Of a stretch of 64,000 nt of DNA, positions 61,962-64,000 are shown one piece after another (within the stretch, counting starts at the first letter, position 1; each line of letters starts with the position of its first letter). The position numbers and the translations under genes are program-made. Source of the DNA: Ophthalmolycus amberensis (taxonomy: Eukaryota > Chordata > Actinopteri > Perciformes > Zoarcidae); contig JAFEUB010000808.1 of NCBI GenBank assembly GCA_024529925.1, forward strand, positions 62,001-126,000, given 5' to 3'. The notes under the pieces are model-generated. The model worked only from the letters and a program-made list of their open reading frames with translations, was not told where the DNA came from and ran no database searches.

Positions 61962-64000
61962 TTTACTGGCATTTTCAATTTTTTATGCTCTTAAAGTGCG
62001 TTTCAGGCAGAGAGGAGGCCAAAAGTGGATTTTGTGAAAGTAAACATAGTTTCAAAGATTTTCTTCAGAAAAGTGGCTCAGGATAGTTGATTTCACAGTC
62101 TGATGTCATTTTCATGAATATCTGCAACTTTCAGCACTTTACTGGCATTTTCAATTTTTTATGCTCTTAAAGTGCGTTTCAGGCAGAGAGGAGGCCAAAA
62201 GTGGATTTTGTGAAATCCACATAGTTTCAAAGATTTTCTTCAGAAAAGTGGCTCAGGATAGTTGATTTCACAGTCTGATGTCATTTTCATGAATATCTGC
62301 AACTTTCAGCACTTTACTGGCATTTTCAAATTTTTATGCTCTTAAAGTGCGTTTCAGGCAGAGAGGAGGCCAAAAGTGGATTTTGTGAAATCCACATAGT
62401 TTCAAAGATTTTCTTCAGAAAAGTGGCTCAGGATAGTTGATTTCACAGTCTGATGTCATTTTCATGAATATCTGCAACTTTCAGCACTTTACTGGCATTT
62501 TCAATTTTTTATGCTCTTAAAGTGCGTTTCAGGCAGAGAGGAGGCCAAAAGTGGATTTTATGAAATCCACATAGTTTCAAAGATTTTCTTCAGAAAAGTG
62601 GCTCAGGATAGTTGATTTCACAGTCTGATGTCATTTTCATGAATATCTGCAACTTTCAGCACTTTACTGGCATTTTCAATTTTTTATGCTCTTAAAGTGC
62701 GTTTCAGGCAGAGAGGAGGCCAAAAGTGGATTTTGTGAAATCCACATAGTTTCAAAGATTTTCTTCAGAAAAGTGGCTCAGGATAGTTGATTTCACAGTC
62801 TGATGTCATTTTCATGAATATCTGCAACTTTCAGCACTTTACTGGCATTTTCAATTTTTTATGCTCTTAAAGTGCGTTTCAGGCAGAGAGGAGGCCAAAA
62901 GTGGATTTTGTGAAATCCACATAGTTTCAAAGATTTTCTTCAGAAAAGTGGCTCAGGATAGTTGATTTCACAGTCTGATGTCATTTTCATGAATATCTGC
63001 AACTTTCAGCACTTTACTGGCATTTTCAATTTTTTATGCTCTTAAAGTGCGTTTCAGGCAGAGAGGAGGCCAAAAGTGGATTTTATGAAATCCACATAGT
63101 TTCAAAGATTTTCTTCAGAAAAGTGGCTCAGGATAGTTGATTTCACAGTCTGATGTCATTTTCATGAATATCTGCAACTTTCAGCACTTTACTGGCATTT
63201 TCAATTTTTTATGCTCTTAAAGTGCGTTTCAGGCAGAGAGGAGGCCAAAAGTGGATTTTGTGAAATCCACATAGTTTCAAAGATTTTCTTCAGAAAAGTG
63301 GCTCAGGATAGTTGATTTCACAGTCTGATGTCATTTTCATGAATATCTGCAACTTTCAGCACTTTACTGGCATTTTCAATTTTTTATGCTCTTAAAGTGC
63401 GTTTCAGGCAGAGAGGAGGCCAAAAGTGGATTTTGTGAAATCCACATAGTTTCAAAGATTTTCTTCAGAAAAGTGGCTCAGGATAGTTGATTTCACAGTC
63501 TGATGTCATTTTCATGAATATCTGCAACTTTCAGCACTTTACTGGCATTTTCAAAATTTTTATGCTCTTAAAGTGCGTTTCAGGCAGAGAGGAGGCCAAA
63601 AGTGGATTTTGTGAAATCCACATAGTTTCAAAGATTTTCTTCAGAAAAGTGGCTCAGGATAGTTGATTTCACAGTCTGATGTCATTTTCATGAATATCTG
63701 CAACTTTCAGCACTTTACTGGCATTTTCAATTTTTTATGCTCTTAAAGTGCGTTTCAGGCAGAGAGGAGGCCAAAAGTGGATTTTGTGAAAGTAAACATA
63801 GTTTCAAAGATTTTCTTCAGAAAAGTGGCTCAGGATAGTTGATTTCACAGTCTGATGTCATTTTCATGAATATCTGCAACTTTCAGCACTTTACTGGCAT
63901 TTTCAATTTTTTATGCTCTTAAAGTGCGTTTCAGGCAGAGAGGAGGCCAAAAGTGGATTTTGTGAAATCCACATAGTTTCAAAGATTTTCTTCAGAAAAG
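61958..64000 (-). repeat. Inverted satellite array resuming after the retroelement
   Basis: The array continues at the base where it was interrupted (GCACTTTACTGG), in the same orientation and with 175-bp monomers, for almost twelve copies to the window edge. Two monomers (about 62035 and 63790) have the parental GAAAGTAAAC site, two (62556 and 63081) have TTTTATGAAATCC, and the rest have the dyad type. Confidence 0.95.

Overview
The window is eukaryotic repetitive DNA, most likely from a heterochromatic or centromere-like block of a vertebrate genome. A teleost fish is my best guess, because the one retroelement present encodes a class I (gamma/epsilon-like) endogenous retrovirus pol of the kind common in fish. 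That species-level guess is inference. I found no host gene, no RNA gene and no bacterial feature.

Layout. Positions 1-51709 and 61958-64000 are one tandem satellite family with monomers of about 174-187 bp. (a) 1 to about 5250: long monomers (about 185 bp, + orientation by my convention), diverse, with a hypervariable spot. (b) About 5251-7840: short 176-bp monomers that lack an 8-9 bp segment. (c) About 7841-9230: eight indel-rich monomers in which GTTTAC has become GTGGAT. (d) About 9231-11867: uniform 176-bp monomers of the parental type. (e) At 11867/11868 the array flips orientation head to head. (f) About 11868-13480: inverted parental-type monomers. (g) About 13481-14160: noisy transitional monomers. 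(h) About 14161-51709: more than 200 nearly identical inverted monomers of about 175 bp, each carrying a perfect 8-bp-arm dyad that the parental monomer lacks. The same array resumes in phase after the retroelement.

A 10,248-bp retroelement (51710-61957) sits inside one monomer, flanked by a 4-bp target duplication (GCAC). It reads on the minus strand and has the structure LTR-internal-LTR-internal-LTR. The three 527-bp LTRs look identical, begin TGTTATGG and end CCATAACA. The two internal regions (4334 and 4333 bp) differ, as far as I compared them, by one A in a homopolymer. Each has a polypurine tract, a candidate primer-binding site and a wrecked pol: RT connection, RNase H and integrase pieces in shifted frames, with the middle of the integrase core deleted. 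Each also has a second, more decayed RT/RNase H remnant upstream. No gag, protease, RT catalytic core or recognisable env is visible. The element is therefore non-autonomous, and its shared defects predate the tandem duplication.

Nothing here forms a working gene system. The points most worth a second look are the step-by-step appearance and spread of the dyad in the satellite, the head-to-head inversion of the array, and the triple-LTR tandem provirus with a single target-site duplication.
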